Below, one piece after another: positions 1 through 11,545 of a stretch of 64,000 bases of DNA; positions within the stretch are counted from its first letter, which is position 1, and every line of letters starts with the position of its first letter. The translations under genes and the position numbers were made by a program. Source of the DNA: Ariolimax columbianus (Eukaryota; Mollusca; Gastropoda; Stylommatophora; Arionidae); NCBI GenBank assembly GCA_036924085.1, contig JAVGWX010000019.1, forward strand, positions 10,620,196 through 10,684,195, given 5' to 3'. Below the pieces are notes generated by a model. It searched no databases and had not been told where the DNA came from. It was given only the letters and a program-made list of their open reading frames with translations.

Positions 1-251
1 AATGCGGTCATTGATTGATTTCAAAATGTCACTTCTATCCATCACTAATGTGTCCATGATGGGAGCTTTAAAGCCATGATGTCAGCTCTTTCATTGCCCT
101 GCACCCCAGCATAAGCAGGACAGTAGATCCATGTCAACCTCTGGAGGATTGAGTCCTCAACAGCTGCTATCTACTCTTACCTAATCCATCTCGTCTGTAC
201 CTTCTGAAGTACTGTTGAAGTACACGATGACTGCCCTTGTTATAGAAGTCT

Positions 252-656
252 TTGGGACGATGAGGCTAACGTCTGGTCAGGCAAAACACACTGATCAAAC
301 AATGTTAGCCAGGCTCTGGAGAAATATACAGGCCAAGACCCTCACCTGGCCTCCTTGTTGGTCGTCCTGGAAACGGGCTGTTGTCGAGGACAACAATCTG
401 GCTTACAATGTGAGGTTCTGAAGTTCGATGTGATCCCCGTAGTAGTTAGTGACAGGCAGATGAAGCCAAGCATTGCACAGCCACCTGGAGGACCTCGGTC
501 CACTTCATCAGCATGCTCGGGATGTCAGGAAAGCTACAACATTCTGCCACATTCCGTCCTTTTCCGTGGGCACAAAAGGGTTACCAACTATTGTGAGCAT
601 TAGCAACCAATAAACCAACCAACCAACCAACCAATAAACCAACCAACCAACCAACC
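252..656 (+). mobile_element. Composite VNTR retroposon (family 5), single-monomer copy
   Basis: A 405-bp insertion in the RNase H region of the minus-strand LINE. It is flanked by a 10-bp duplication with one mismatch (242-251 and 657-666, ATAGAAGTCT / ATAGAAATCT). It has a short left end, one copy of the 37-bp monomer that forms the large arrays at 12-13.6 and 26-27 kb (about 277-312), a right domain shared with the copies near 11.7, 23.7 and 27.1 kb, and an (AACC)n-like tail at 603-656. The tail and target duplication suggest retroposition. Confidence 0.75.
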
Positions 657-666
657 ATAGAAATCT

Positions 667-1400
667 CCGATATCCATTTCAGTGCTGAGGTCACTGCTTC
701 CGTCTCCAGTCTCATACTGGAGGTGGTTGACCTGTATGCCCTACTGCGCTCAGCAACGACCTCTCCTTTCACTCTAGCCGAGAAACCCCAGCCCGATGTC
801 CCAATGAGAAGCACTGATCCGTCGGTGTATATGACGGCATCACTCTTCTGCGTGTTCTCAGTTATCAGCTGATTTACCTCGTGCTCTGCTCTCCCGTTGC
901 CCCGTTCTCTGCATTCCTTGCCTAAAGTTATGATGACTCTCTGGTACTCTATCATTCGATCACCTGTGTGGACCGATTCTTCCCCTTTTTCTATTGTCTC
1001 AATAGAGTGACGTGTCCGATTGTTGTCTCTGCCTGTGCCATCCATGACGACCCTCTCTTGATTCTTGATCCCTTGATATCTGAGATACTACTGTACAGAG
1101 GGTGCCGCGTATCTGTGGTGACACGCATATAGGCTTTGACTTGTGTCAGTTTATGTCTGGATGTCACCGATAACAATTCCAATATGTACCGCATCATAAC
1201 AATCGGGGTATCTCTAGTGCAGCATAGTCCAGTCGCATACCTTCATTATGAATGCCTTCCAACCTTTCACACTGTGCTCTTGATAGTGTGAGACTGCCTA
1301 GTCCGTAATCGATAACAGACAACACGATCTGAAGAAATAGGATGACCAGGAGGCGTTGTTCCAACCCGGCAACAGCCATGATCTTGAGTGCTCCTAACAA
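667..1400 (-). pseudogene. Thumb and RNase H region of the R1/I-like LINE
   Basis: Two overlapping minus frames. At 1194-1400 the motif IVLSVIDYGLG matches the post-RT region of R1/I-type LINEs. At 667-1045 is an RNase H domain with AVIYTDGS and a glutamate-containing MRLETEAVTSALKW block. A frame shift lies between the two parts. The RNase H frame is cut at its downstream end by the 252-656 insertion and resumes at 1-251. Confidence 0.8.
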
Positions 1401-2702
1401 TAAGCCTCATTAGCCACCCTAGCAAGGTCATGCTTAAATTAATCCTCGACCGATTGAAACCCCAAGCAGAGAACATTATTGCAGAGGAGCAAGCAGGGTT
1501 CAGACAGGGAAGAAGCACTGCAGAACAGATATTTAATTTAAGGCTGCTAAGCGAGAAATATCTAGAACAGCAGCAAACACTGTATCATATGTTTGTGGAT
1601 TTTAAGAAGGCGTTTGATAGGGTATGGCATAAAGCGCTTTGGGCAACCATGAGGATGTATAATATCAACGGAAATATTATAACGGTCCTTGAAAACCTGT
1701 ATAACAAGGCGTCTAGTGCAGTTCTTGTGAATGGGAGGCGAGGAGACTGGTTTCGCACATCAGTTGGTGTGAGACAGGGGTGTACACTCTCTCCAACTCT
1801 TTTCAATATATTCCTGGAAGGAATTATGAGTGAGACACTTGGAGGTCACGTTGGTACTGTCAAGATAGGGGGCCGAACGATTACTAACCTTCGTTTTGCA
1901 GATGATATCGACGGGTTGGCGGGTTCAGAAGCAGAACTCCAGGAATGGGTCAGAAGGCTAGATGAAACAGCTCTTGACTATGGTAGGGAGATAAACGCTG
2001 GAAAGACAAAACTAATGACAAACAACGCTACGGGCTTCAACAGCAAGATAAAAGCAAACGGTCAAGAACTCGAAGTAGTTGATCGTTTTAAATATCTTTG
2101 ATCGATTGTCAGTGATGAAGGATCAAAATGTGAAGTATTGGCCAGAATAGCACAGACAATAGCGGCGCTTGCACGGCTTAACAAAATCTGGCAAGATAAA
2201 CGGTTAGCACTACGCACGAAAATCAGATTAATGCGTACACTGGTCCTATCAATATTTCTCTATGCGTGTGAGACATGGACAGTTACAGCTGACCTTTAAC
2301 GAAGGATACAGGCCTTGGAGATGAGATGTTTCCGAAGACTTTTAAACGTCACGTACAAAGATCGAGTTACAAACGAGGAAATCCGAAATAGAATTACGAC
2401 GGCAATAGGGCCTTTCGAAGATCTCTTGGCAACTGTCAAAAGAAGGAAACTCACTTGGTACGGTCACATATCGAGATCAAATGGTCTTGCAAACACAATC
2501 CTCCACGGGAAGGTGCATGGCAGACGACGAAGAGGCCGGCCCAAAAAGAGATGGGAAGACAACATAAAAGAATGGACCAGTCTCCGACCAGAAGAGTCAC
2601 AGGCAGCGGCTTCTGACAGAGAAGGATGGCGTGGAGTTGTGAGGATGTCTTCATGTGTGCCCCAACGACCTCACCGGTTACGGGATGACCTGACCTGATC
2701 TG
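1388..2702 (+). pseudogene. LINE RT C-terminal half, 5'-truncated, inserted in another LINE
   Basis: One frame stays open from 1388 to 2698 except for two nonsense codons (TGA at 2099, TAA at 2297). It carries RT motifs FVDFKKAFDRVWH, GVRQGCTLSPTLFNIF and RFADDID, then an ACETWT block and a basic GRRRRGRPKKRWEDNIKEW tail. Much the same element lies on the minus strand at 59993-62025. It is 5'-truncated near 1396, where it cuts the R1/I-like LINE. AACAAT at 1396-1401 recurs at 2703-2708 and may be a short target duplication. The FADD box is intact. This is one of the least decayed elements here. Confidence 0.85.
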
Positions 2703-3402
2703 AACAATCTCGTACATCTTTGTACGATATGGTCAACATAGCAATTAAGATACTGCGATCAAATGTCACTCCGAGGTATTCCAACCTGTCACACCTGTCA
2801 ATAGTGAAACAGTCAAAAGTGATGCCCGGATGTTCAGCCTTCACTATGACATTATTCAAAGAGCACCACATCATGCAGGCCTTGTTCGGATTGATCTTGG
2901 AGCTTGAGTCGCAGCACCACTGAGAAATTGCTTGAAGGATTTCCTGGATGTCTTTAACCAACTCTTGCTTGTCTGAGCCAGTTCTGTACGTTAGAATGTC
3001 TGCGGCATATGTCAACGTGTGCCCTGTCCCCGTGGGTTGAATATTGGCCACTTTTACTGTGTATATGTTGAACAGCACCGGTGAGAGCGGAGACCCTTGA
3101 AGAAGTCTTGGACATATTCGGTTCGGTTCTGATGTCCACAAACCCACGCGTAGTGCAACTGTTCTTTCTATCAGGGCAGCTGATATCCAACTAACCAGCC
3201 ACGGGCTTAAACCACACTGTTTCAGACATGTAATTAAAGTCCCCAAATTGACACGGTTGTATGCGTCTTCCAGGTCAAGTGCCATTGCCACTGTTTCTTG
3301 CGTTGACTGAAAACCTACATGCACGAACGTTCCAGCGCTAGCACAGGTCTCTTTAGCTGTCCTACAGCTGCCCAGCGTATCGGGTAGAATCTTTTCGTTC
3401 AA
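2671..3402 (-). pseudogene. Reverse transcriptase fragment of the R1/I-like LINE (YAAD active site)
   Basis: A 243-codon open frame with RT blocks in order: ALDLEDAYNRV (residues about 41-51), LQGSPLSPVLFNIY (101-114), then TYAADILTY around 131-139, where the family has YADD or FADD. The first catalytic aspartate of that box is replaced by alanine, so the enzyme would be inactive. It continues to a typical EYLGVTFD block and ends near 2709, where the plus-strand LINE interrupts it. The last codons run into that inserted LINE and are not native. Confidence 0.85.
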
Positions 3403-3410
3403 GGTAGGCC

Positions 3411-3904
3411 CAGTTATGTTTGTCTTGGAAATCCCCTTAGGCGTCAGTTGAGACGCTCAGCAAGCCGGACGCAAGCTGGAGATGTTAGTCGTCTGCTGTG
3501 CAAATAAATCTCACAGTACAGGATGGACATCACTATTTTTGGACCAGGAAGCATTTGCGTACATCAAGATAGTGATAATCTCTTCTGTCGTGTACACTTT
3601 GTCATTCAGTGCTCTAAGTACAAATCCCATTTCCCCAACAACGGATTATAATCATCGCAATGCTTTGTTTAATAAGCCAGCAGGGTCACCTGAACGTAAA
3701 TGTCACGAAAAAAGATTCACAAATGTTTTGTGACATCAGTTACATGTCTTCACGCGAGTAGTACACTTTGAGCAAAGAGCAACGCTACTGTAACATGCTT
3801 AGAATGTAGTAAAATGCGACAGAAGCGGCAATAATCAAGGGAGTAGAAACCACGCTATATGAAAGCAAATTCGAACTAATCTTCGACTTGAAGAGTGCAT
3901 GTAA
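3411..3904. other. No recognised feature
   Basis: About 490 bp between two minus-strand LINE relics. The first 70 bp may still belong to the upstream RT. No motif, repeat or gene was recognised in the rest. Confidence 0.4.
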
Positions 3905-4770
3905 TTAATAATAGTAGTTGCCAATCGCAATTGAATATGTTGACAGCATCAGACTTGTGTTGTGAGATGTGATATCATATAACTTGGAAGTGCAATCCTG
4001 GCACGGAAGACTTTGTTGCACTTCAGGCACACAAGTGACGAGTCTGCTGTCAGGTCGTTGTGCGTTCTGTTCTTAAGAGCGGCTGCTATCTCTGAGCTTT
4101 CGCGATGATTTTCGCTCTGTGATCTGAGCACCTTGTGTGATGCTAACGTGCAAAGTGGAACAGATGTATGCAACCATCTTCCAAAAGGTAACATTAATAT
4201 TGAAGCTTGTTGGAGACATTTTCAAGGAGTCTCTAGCTTCTGTTTGTGTCCATCTAAAGAGCTTCTGCCTATTCTGAGCTTACTATAAATAGGATCTTAT
4301 AGAAAACGCTCATCGGGCATGCAAACAATATGTCCCGTTCATCTTAGCTGGGCTTTTTCCAGAAGGAAATGTATGTTCAATATGATTTACTTGTTAAGGA
4401 TGCTAGAGTTCGATACTTTGTCCTGTCACCTGATCCCGAGCGGCCTGCGCAAACATCTCAAGTGGAAATGATTTAATTGTTTGGCATGTCTGCTATAGAC
4501 TGTCCATGTTTTTACAGGCATAAAACAGAGTTGCTAATACAACAGCACCATACATTTTTACCTTTGTCGTGAAAATGATACCTTGTCAGTTCCAAACACA
4601 GAGCCTGCGTTGCAATACTGTTGTTGACCTTAGTCGATATTAGCTTCTCTGATGAGTGTACTGCTTATGTAAGTGAAGCTTTCGACTGCCTGGAGACGTA
4701 GATTTTAAATGCTAATGTTTGGTTCCCTTAGTTTTCCTAGTGTTGAAAGTGAGACCAAAGCTGCTGCACG
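3905..4770 (-). pseudogene. LINE C-terminal region with C2H2-like finger, degenerate
   Basis: Minus-strand translation in several frames, with stops, follows the 3' part of a mollusc-type LINE: a region like the post-RT connection (about 4500-4760), then at 3949-4194 a frame ending CLKCNKVFRARIALPSYM, a C2H2-like finger of the kind found at the extreme C terminus of some LINE proteins. The same terminal segment recurs at 32145-32455. It is a transposon tail rather than a host zinc-finger gene. Confidence 0.6.
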
Positions 4771-5934
4771 CCTCCAAAATCGACGTCTTGGTGAAATGCA
4801 TTTCTTAGTCCATCGCCAGGAAAAAGGAGATCTACAATGGTGGTTTTATCCACCGTGGTATAAACAGGGCCGATTCAGGCAGGTGTACAGTGCCTGCAGA
4901 CTCGAAGGAGGCAGAAATATTCATTGCGCACTTTCAAAGAATAAAATTAAAATTGCGTGCTTCTTCATTTCCCATGTCTGTTTTCTAGTTAGTTTTATTT
5001 CCACTTGTGACGTTGTGCCTGTTTTCTATTACTGAAATATTCGTTATTTTTTTATTCAGATTGTACAGTACGTCCTGAGCACTGCTCTTAAGCAAGGGGT
5101 CATGGACCAGTAACGTTAAATATGACATTGTGTACAGATAACAATGGAAGATCATTTTCTGTGTCAAATTGTATCAGACTTTTATCTAACTAAAAAATTA
5201 TCAGTCCTTGGTTTATCTATTCGACACAATCTAAAAGTAATTACATTTTCTGTGTGCAAGTTGTTTGCTTTTTAAAATAAAGGAAACTAACAGTTAGTCA
5301 GAGGTTTACGGATTGGCGACATTTAATGACTTGTTTATCGCGTCATGAAGTGATTACAGAACACATCCAAAACTATAACAAAAGTGGCACAATTGATAAA
5401 GAACAGAAAAAACAAAAGACGATAGCGAGCCATTATTGAGAGAATCAATGCAATCGTCCAGTTTCTATAGCGGAGCAACGTTTAGCTTACAGGTGCAAAA
5501 AGGAAACATTATATGAAGCAAACAATGATAACAATTTAAAGGCTATATACATTTTAGTGACATTTGACCCCGTTATCTCACAACGGGTTCTTAGATTAAC
5601 AAAAATGTTGACCTGACCTGTCAAAAGTCAGAGGCCTCATTACTTAGGTCATGCCTTTCATAATTTAATCAAATCTGTTTTAGTAAGTGGCACGAAACAA
5701 AAAACAATTTAGAAATTTGTAGACAGAAGCAAAATATTTTTGGGCAATTCTTGACATCACGCCAGATGCCAGTCACATTGAATCTGAGATTTTGTAGTTG
5801 GGAGTGTAAATATTGACAATTCTCATGTTCCAGTTCTAGAATGATTTCTTTGGTGTTATCCATTTTTAGACACTACGTGGAAAGGATTTTGTAATTGTCT
5901 TCTAAGCGGATTATTGATTAGATATTTAGATATG
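4771..5934. other. AT-rich stretch with no recognised gene
   Basis: Nothing was identified in 4771-5934 on either strand. The short open frames here have no recognisable motif. Confidence 0.4.
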
Positions 5935-6144
5935 TTGACCTAGGAGTTATAATATATCATACAGGAAACGTAAATACAGCCAAGCCTAGTTAGCAGTGAA
6001 AAAGGCAAATACAATGTTATGTATGATAACAAGACATATTAAACATAGGAGCAAGGAAGTGATAATCAAACTGTATAAAGCATTAGTTAGACCTAGATTG
6101 GAGTATTGTGTACATGTGTGGAGTCCTTATCGTAGAGGAGATAT

Positions 6145-6506
6145 CTTCTTCTTCTTCTTCTTCGTTCGTTCTCAATCTGCCGCTACCAAACTCTGAAAGG
6201 GCTTAAGTAGCAGAATGTAGTCCAGAGAACGGAATGCGTTGTGTCGTAGTTTACGGTTTGACAGCGATATTTGCACATTTCGGTCCAATACATCCGACTT
6301 CAGCAAGCATGTTTTGAGTACCAGGTTAGCACTCCCTCTTCGGTCCCTTCTCCTTAGCCAGTCTGCCCTACTGCAGCCTGTTATCCAGGATCACCTCGTG
6401 GAGGTGTAGAAGGGTCTTGGCAGATATGGTTCGCTGGCCCTGACGCTAGCAGTCAGCTATGGGTCGCTGACCACTGCAGCTCATGCGCTGCTCAGCATCT
6501 TGATCC
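6145..6506 (-). mobile_element. Family-2 SINE copy with 14-bp target duplication
   Basis: Flanked by CGTAGAGGAGATAT at 6131-6144 and 6507-6520. Its 3' tail reads as (CTT)n on the plus strand, so the element is minus-oriented with a (GAA)n tail. Other copies are at 11185-11545 and 15266-15614 (both plus). It contains the central block GCTGAAGTCGGATGTRYTGG shared with families 1 and 3. Confidence 0.9.
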
Positions 6507-6623
6507 CGTAGAGGAGATATAAACATGCTGGAAAGGATACAAACAAGAGCGACAAAACTGATAGTGGGATTCCAGAATTACAGTTATGAGGAAAGACTCA
6601 GAAAAACCGGCCAAAAGTGTCTA

Positions 6624-8065
6624 AACCACGACCCTACAGCAAGTCTTCGAATCAGTGTGGAGCACTGACCAAGTGCCCACGGCATGGCTGAATGGAATAA
6701 TAATTTCGATGTACAAGGGAAAGGGCTCCGGTTTGGAATGTGTAAATTACAGGCCTATTACACTACTGTCCGTCCCCGGCAAGGTCTTTGCACATGTGCT
6801 TCTCTCCAGATTGCAGCTCTTTTAATAAGGCACCGTCGCCCCCAACAGTTAGGGTCCACCCATGACCTACTTTAAAAAAGTAGTGCATTGATTCTCTAAA
6901 GTAGGTCATGGCCCACGTTGACGCCATTCTCGTCCTCCGCCTCCTCACAGAACTGCACCGCGTCGCCCACGTTCACCTACGGGCTGCCTTTGGTTCTGTG
7001 AACACACACGCCCTGTGGAAGACTCTACAATGCGTAAGTGACAAAGGCACTCTGTTGACCCTAACTGATCGACTTCACAGTCACATCAGCCAAAAAAATT
7101 CCGATGTGACGGGATCTCACAGAGGAGTTCTCTACATCATCCGGTGTCCGATAGGCCACAGCACCTTTCTGCACCATGGACTCGATTCTGCACACAATCC
7201 AGGGTCCTCGTCGGCGACTCCAGGGTAACCGATCTACGCTGATGACGTCGTCATACCGGCCTATGATTCGCAGGCCCCGGTAGGTCTCCTACAGGTCCTG
7301 ATATGGCCCCTATAGGCACTGGATACATCAGCTACCCACCTAGGTTTGCATATTAACTGAACGAAGACGAAAATTCAAAACCTCAGAATGGCCGCTCTGC
7401 GCTGAGCATCACCGTGAGCGACAACCCTGTTGCAGCCACCGAGGACTTCGTCTACATCGTCAGCAGACAGTCCTCTGACGCATACAGCAGTCACGACATC
7501 ATCTGTAGGATGGGCTTAGCGGCATCATCCATGTACTTGCTCTGCAGAGTCTGGTCCCAGCGAAGGCTCTCCTTGGAGACCAGGCTTTGTATCTACTCTT
7601 CCTGCATTTTCCCCATTCTCCTGTACGGCCCCAAGTCTTGGACACTACTACAGCAGGACTGGCAGCATCTTGAGGCCTTCCACCTGCACAACCAGAGGTG
7701 CATCCTCGGGATCGTCTGCCATGAAATGGTTTCCAACAGTGAAGTGGTTCGACGTACTCAGCTTGCAGGCATTGTCTCAACGATTGATCGCCGTCGTCTC
7801 TCCCTATTCGGTGATGTTTCTCGCCTTTCCAGGGAAGTCCTAGTCCATGTATGCTCCAACAGGCTGAGGGGGCTAGTTACGAGAAGAAGCCGTGCTCATC
7901 CTGGAGACGTCCTCGGAGCCGCCCTCGCAACATCTGGCTAAAACAGATAGCCACCTCCCCAACAGAACAGCAGGCCGCCTGGGACGCGGTCATCAGACGT
8001 GGTCATGGACATGGTCCTTCGATCACACGGGCCATGGTCGCCTAAGCGTACTATTGTATTGTATT
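6624..8065 (+). pseudogene. RTE-like LINE relic inserted in the CR1-like LINE
   Basis: Flanked by AAGTGTCTA at 6615-6623 and 8066-8074, with an ATTGT-repeat tail. The translation, broken by frameshifts, shows a VNYRPITLLSV RT block near 6740-6785, a decayed 'AAFDSV-HALWK' block (6985-7025), a post-RT region at 7414-7941 with LLYGPKSWTLL, and a C-terminal WLKQIATSPTEQQAAWDAV segment near 7940-8000. The catalytic FADD region is too decayed to identify. Confidence 0.8.
6860..6911. repeat. Perfect 15-bp inverted repeat
   Basis: Arms CCATGACCTACTTTA (6860-6874) and TAAAGTAGGTCATGG (6897-6911) are exact reverse complements with a 22-base spacer. They lie inside the LINE relic, where the RT reading frame is broken. 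Confidence 0.9.
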
Positions 8066-8803
8066 AAGTGTCTAGACAAGTGAAGAATTCGAGATGACTT
8101 AATACAGGTTTATAAGATAATCAGAGGAATGGATAAATTAGACTATAACAAGTTTTCTAAATATAACCACATACAAGAACAAGAGGGCACAGCTGCAAAT
8201 TAACTAAATAGAGGTTAGAGGTTAGCTAAAGAGAGGGCAGATTATATATTATGAATTATTTTTTTTAGTCAGAGAGTGGTGAATGCTTGTAATGCATTGC
8301 CACAGAAAGTAGTGGAGGCAGGGACAATTAATGCATTTAAGAATAGATTGAATGCGCGTGGCTTTTAGAGCAAGGAAATATAAATGAAACTGGTTGTATA
8401 CATACTCTGCAGTCTTCTAAGCCAGTAGAGAGACGTTAAGTTAAGTTATTTCAAGACATGTGTGGACATACGTATGATAACGGGACAACTATGCGTGTGA
8501 GCATAATGGCTTGCAGAAGAAATTTAGAAATATCAGTCCTAGAGCTTTTATGCACCGTGTTCATCGCATTTATTATGTTTAATTACCAATGATGTTTTCA
8601 AAGTAACATTTCAAAAAGTTTATTTTGTTAACATTATCCAAAAATTGTACACATTTTTTTCTGGATCCTCTTACAAGTGTTGCATACTAAAGTATTATAT
8701 TAGTAGATTAACGTTACAATCTGTAAGGGATACAAGGTTGGGGAGTAGAATCAAAACAGCGCAACCTCTGAGGTTTCGATTAAATGAAGTCATGACAAGG
8801 TTA

Positions 8804-9047
8804 CAGGGGACGGCGTGGGCTAGTGGTTAAGTGACACGTCTCACAACCAAAGGTGCTGGGTTCGATCCCCATCACAGCACCTGCCGTTACCCCGGGGAAG
8901 CAAACTCTTAGAAAATGCAGGAGGAAGCAGATCCTTACATAAAATGAAGTTGGATGCACTGGGCCGGCAGGTGCAAAATACAAACCACAGTGCCCCGCAC
9001 ACACGCCTTGGGGATTAGAGAATTAAGGCAAACACATACAAAACAAA
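8804..9047 (+). mobile_element. tRNA-derived SINE, family 1 (full copy)
   Basis: The tRNA-like head has an A-box-like TAGTGGTTAAGTG and a perfect B box GGTTCGATCCC. It is followed by a conserved body (GCAGGAGGAAGCAGA and the SINE central block) and an A-rich end. Target duplication GACAAGGTTA at 8794-8803 and 9048-9057. Other copies: 13875, 39057 (plus) and 34081, 37903, 41235 (minus). Confidence 0.92.
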
Positions 9048-9099
9048 GACAAGGTTAAATGATAAAGCATACAATTACAGAAACATGATAACAGAACAT

Positions 9100-9972
9100 A
9101 CAGCTCAATGTTTGTTAGATCGGATTGCGTCTTTTAAGTTTATTTGCTCATTCATTATACGGAATGATATTCTACCAACAAATTGATGTTGCCAGTCAAA
9201 TGATGCAATGCCTTAACCCAACATAAATGAATCTCTTGATGTTTTGAGTGAGCTTGTTAAATTTATAAACGCAGCCAGATCTGATGAGAAATTTAGTTAA
9301 TATGTTAGGGATGGAAAAGCATTAGCTACAGACGTAACTGAAGAAGCAGTATTTCTATTTATAAGGAGTAGGTATAAAGCTAGTCTTTCTGATTATCGAA
9401 GCCCAAAGAAAATTGGTCAGAATATAATTTTATCTAACGATTGTTGATACACCTTCACATTGCATCCAGGAAAAGTTTGAAAATCAACATGGTTGGCATA
9501 AATTATTTACATTTCTTTCTGAATTTTGAGAAATTACTGAAAAGGAAATTGTAAAAATCTTTCTTTGAATTAATCGTTTCGTTTCTAAATAACAAAGAAG
9601 TAAAAGTTGTAACGGTAATGATGGTCTAGATCTCTTGAATGATCTGAACACGTATAAAGGTTTGAGTCATATAATTTCAGAAGGGGGCAGACTGAAAAAC
9701 TGAACACATTTACATACCAAAAAGAAACCAATTTAATGTCGTCAGTTTCTAATTTGTTTGTAGCTTTGGCAATTTCTCTGACATTACATGTTAGTTTAGT
9801 TTCGGGTGAAAGGAGTTTATACTCATCAAGACATATTTAAGCATGTCAATGACTCAAGAGAGGTTTAGTCACCTAGAACTGTTGGCTATAGAAAAGGAAT
9901 TCTGGGAAAGTTTGGAATCGAAGGTCATTGACGAATTGGCAAATAAGAAAGCAAGAAAAGTTTACTTTTAAT
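9100..9972 (+). pseudogene. hAT-family transposase relic (C-terminal dimerisation region)
   Basis: The broken plus-strand translation ends with features of the hAT C-terminal dimerisation domain: LVSGERSLYSS near 9805-9835, then SMTQERFSHLELLAIEKEF (about 9846-9901) and a DELANKKARKVYF end at about 9970. This matches the 'SGERSFS...MSQERL..LALLSIEKE...KKARK' pattern of ZMYM/hAT-like transposases. Several stops and frameshifts upstream show it is dead. Terminal inverted repeats were not found. Confidence 0.7.
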
Positions 9973-9984
9973 TAAGTGGGTTCA

Positions 9985-10552
9985 GACATGATACATATAG
10001 GACACATGCATGATACATACATGATATATACATGATACATGATACTTACATGATACATGAGACATGCACGAGGCATCAATGATACACACATGATACATAC
10101 ATGATACACACATGATATATACATGATACATACATGACACATGAGCCATACATGATACATACATGATATAAAGATTATACGTACATGATATAAACATGAT
10201 ACATGAGACATACATGATGCATGCATGACATAAACATGATAAATGCATGATACACACATGATATAAACGTGATAAATAAATGATATAAACATGATGCATG
10301 ATACATGTATGATTTAAACATCATACAAAATACATACATGATATAAACATGGTACATGATTCAAACATGATACATACATGACACAAACATGACACATACA
10401 TGATACACACATGAAACATACATGATACATACATAATACATACATAATACATACAGGATACAAACATAATACAAACATGATACAAACATGATACAAACAT
10501 AATACAAACATGATAAATACACGATACAAACATGATACATACATGATACATG
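9985..10552. repeat. Degenerate CATGATACATA-type short tandem array
   Basis: About 570 bp of imperfect 10-11 bp units (ATGATACATAC and variants). It gives several spurious minus-strand frames rich in Met, Tyr, His and Cys, open in all three registers because the unit lacks antisense stops. Confidence 0.9.
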
Positions 10553-10554
10553 CC

Positions 10555-10660
10555 CACGCCAAGTATATCATCAGTGAGCATTACTACAAAGAGTGTCGAT
10601 GCCAGCAGACATCCCTGTTTAACATCCTTGTTGACTGGAAAGGCTGCAAACAATTCAGCT
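10555..10660 (-). pseudogene. LINE RT fragment
   Basis: Minus-strand translation AAFPVNKDVKQGCLLASTLF matches the 'VKQGCVLAPTLF' block of RTE-like reverse transcriptases. The fragment is bounded by the short tandem array and may be the seed it expanded beside. Confidence 0.65.
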
Positions 10661-11173
10661 TAGTGCAGTACACGAGCCATCATGAAACTCATGGACCTGT
10701 AACGAACCTACCTCGGCACGACCAGACTTCGCCATTATTAGCCAGAGAGATTAGTAAGAAACAAAATGAAACCATTAACAATGGGGACACACGAGGGTGT
10801 AGGAGGGGAAAACAAACAAATAAACTATGAGAGGATTAGCTACAGCTATTGTGCCGTGGTGAGTACAGAAAGAGGTGTGGGTGGTGGCGTGAGACACGAA
10901 ACAAAGGGAAATAAAAAATAAATAAAGTGTTAGAGGATTAGCTACAGTTGTTGCCCCATGGCTCGCTTTGAGAGAAAGGAAAGTGGAGTCCTGAAACAAA
11001 AGAGGAAAAGCGGAAAATATTCAACAGGATGTCACTAGAGTTATTGAAAGGGGCCAACAATAAAGTTCAAGAAAGAACAGAAATGTCTTTAGAAGGAAAA
11101 GGTCCCGTTGGACTAGATAGCTATACTGATTATTAATTGAACAGAGTGTGGAATGGAAGTCGCTCTTTTTTCG
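10661..11173. other. No recognised gene; small internal duplication
   Basis: Contains two copies of a segment with GAGGATTAGCTACAG (near 10831 and 10932), about 100 bp apart. No coding evidence was seen. Confidence 0.4.
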
Positions 11174-11184
11174 AATACGTGGAC

Positions 11185-11545
11185 GGGGATCAAGTTGCTG
11201 AGCAGCACATGAGCTGCAGTGGTTAGCGACCCATATCTGACTGCTAGCATCAGGGCCAGCGAACCAGAGCTGCCATGACCCTTCTACACCTCCACGCGGT
11301 GATCCTGGATAACAGGCTGCAGCAGAGCAGACTGGCTAAGGAGAAGGGATCGAAGAGGGAATGCTAACACGGTACTCAAAAAATGCTTGCTGAAGTCGGA
11401 TGTGTTGGACCGAAAGGTGCAAATATCGCAGCCAAGCTGTAAACTACGACACAACGCATTCCGTTCTCTGGACTACATTCTGCTACTTAAGCCCTTTCAG
11501 GGTTTGGTAGTGGGAGATTGAGAACGAACGAAGAAGAATAAGAAG
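11185..11545 (+). mobile_element. Family-2 SINE copy with 11-bp target duplication
   Basis: AATACGTGGAC at 11174-11184 and 11546-11556 flanks the element. It ends GAACGAACGAAGAAG plus an A/G-rich tail. It is the best-preserved family-2 copy in the window. Confidence 0.9.

Larger units (their letters stand above)
1..3410 (-). mobile_element. R1/I-like LINE relic (RT plus RNase H), interrupted twice
   Basis: Minus-strand non-LTR retrotransposon. The RT part lies at 2709-3402, the post-RT and RNase H parts at 667-1395, and the RNase H C-terminal part at 1-251. Two plus-strand insertions split it: 252-656 (SINE-like, with a near-perfect 10-bp target duplication) and about 1396-2702 (another LINE). 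Reading through the insertions restores the usual RT-then-RNase H order of the R1/I/Jockey superclade. A related RNase H relic on the plus strand at 29.8-30.5 kb confirms the reading across the 252-656 insertion. The 5' end is missing. Confidence 0.85.
5935..8455 (+). mobile_element. CR1-like LINE 3' portion, interrupted by a SINE and a LINE
   Basis: Closely parallels the larger CR1-like copy at 47.1-49.6 kb: KLYKALVRPRLEYCVHVWSP, then the 'INMLERIQ'-type region, then the 3' untranslated part ending in a GTTAA-type tail near 8430-8455. It is 5'-truncated at about 5935. Two insertions with clear target duplications split it: a minus-strand SINE at 6145-6506 and a plus-strand LINE at 6624-8065. 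Original order is restored when they are skipped. Confidence 0.85.

Noticed and set aside
3949..4194. C2H2 zinc-finger host gene
   Set aside because: The finger-like motif is the C-terminal end of a LINE relic, duplicated at 32.2 kb with stops.
8804..9047. Functional tRNA gene
   Set aside because: A and B boxes are present but there is no cloverleaf or anticodon arm, and multiple dispersed copies have target duplications, so this is a SINE head.
9972..10653. Met/Tyr/His/Cys-rich minus-strand frames
   Set aside because: All registers of a 10-11 bp repeat are open. The tail of one is a LINE RT scrap.
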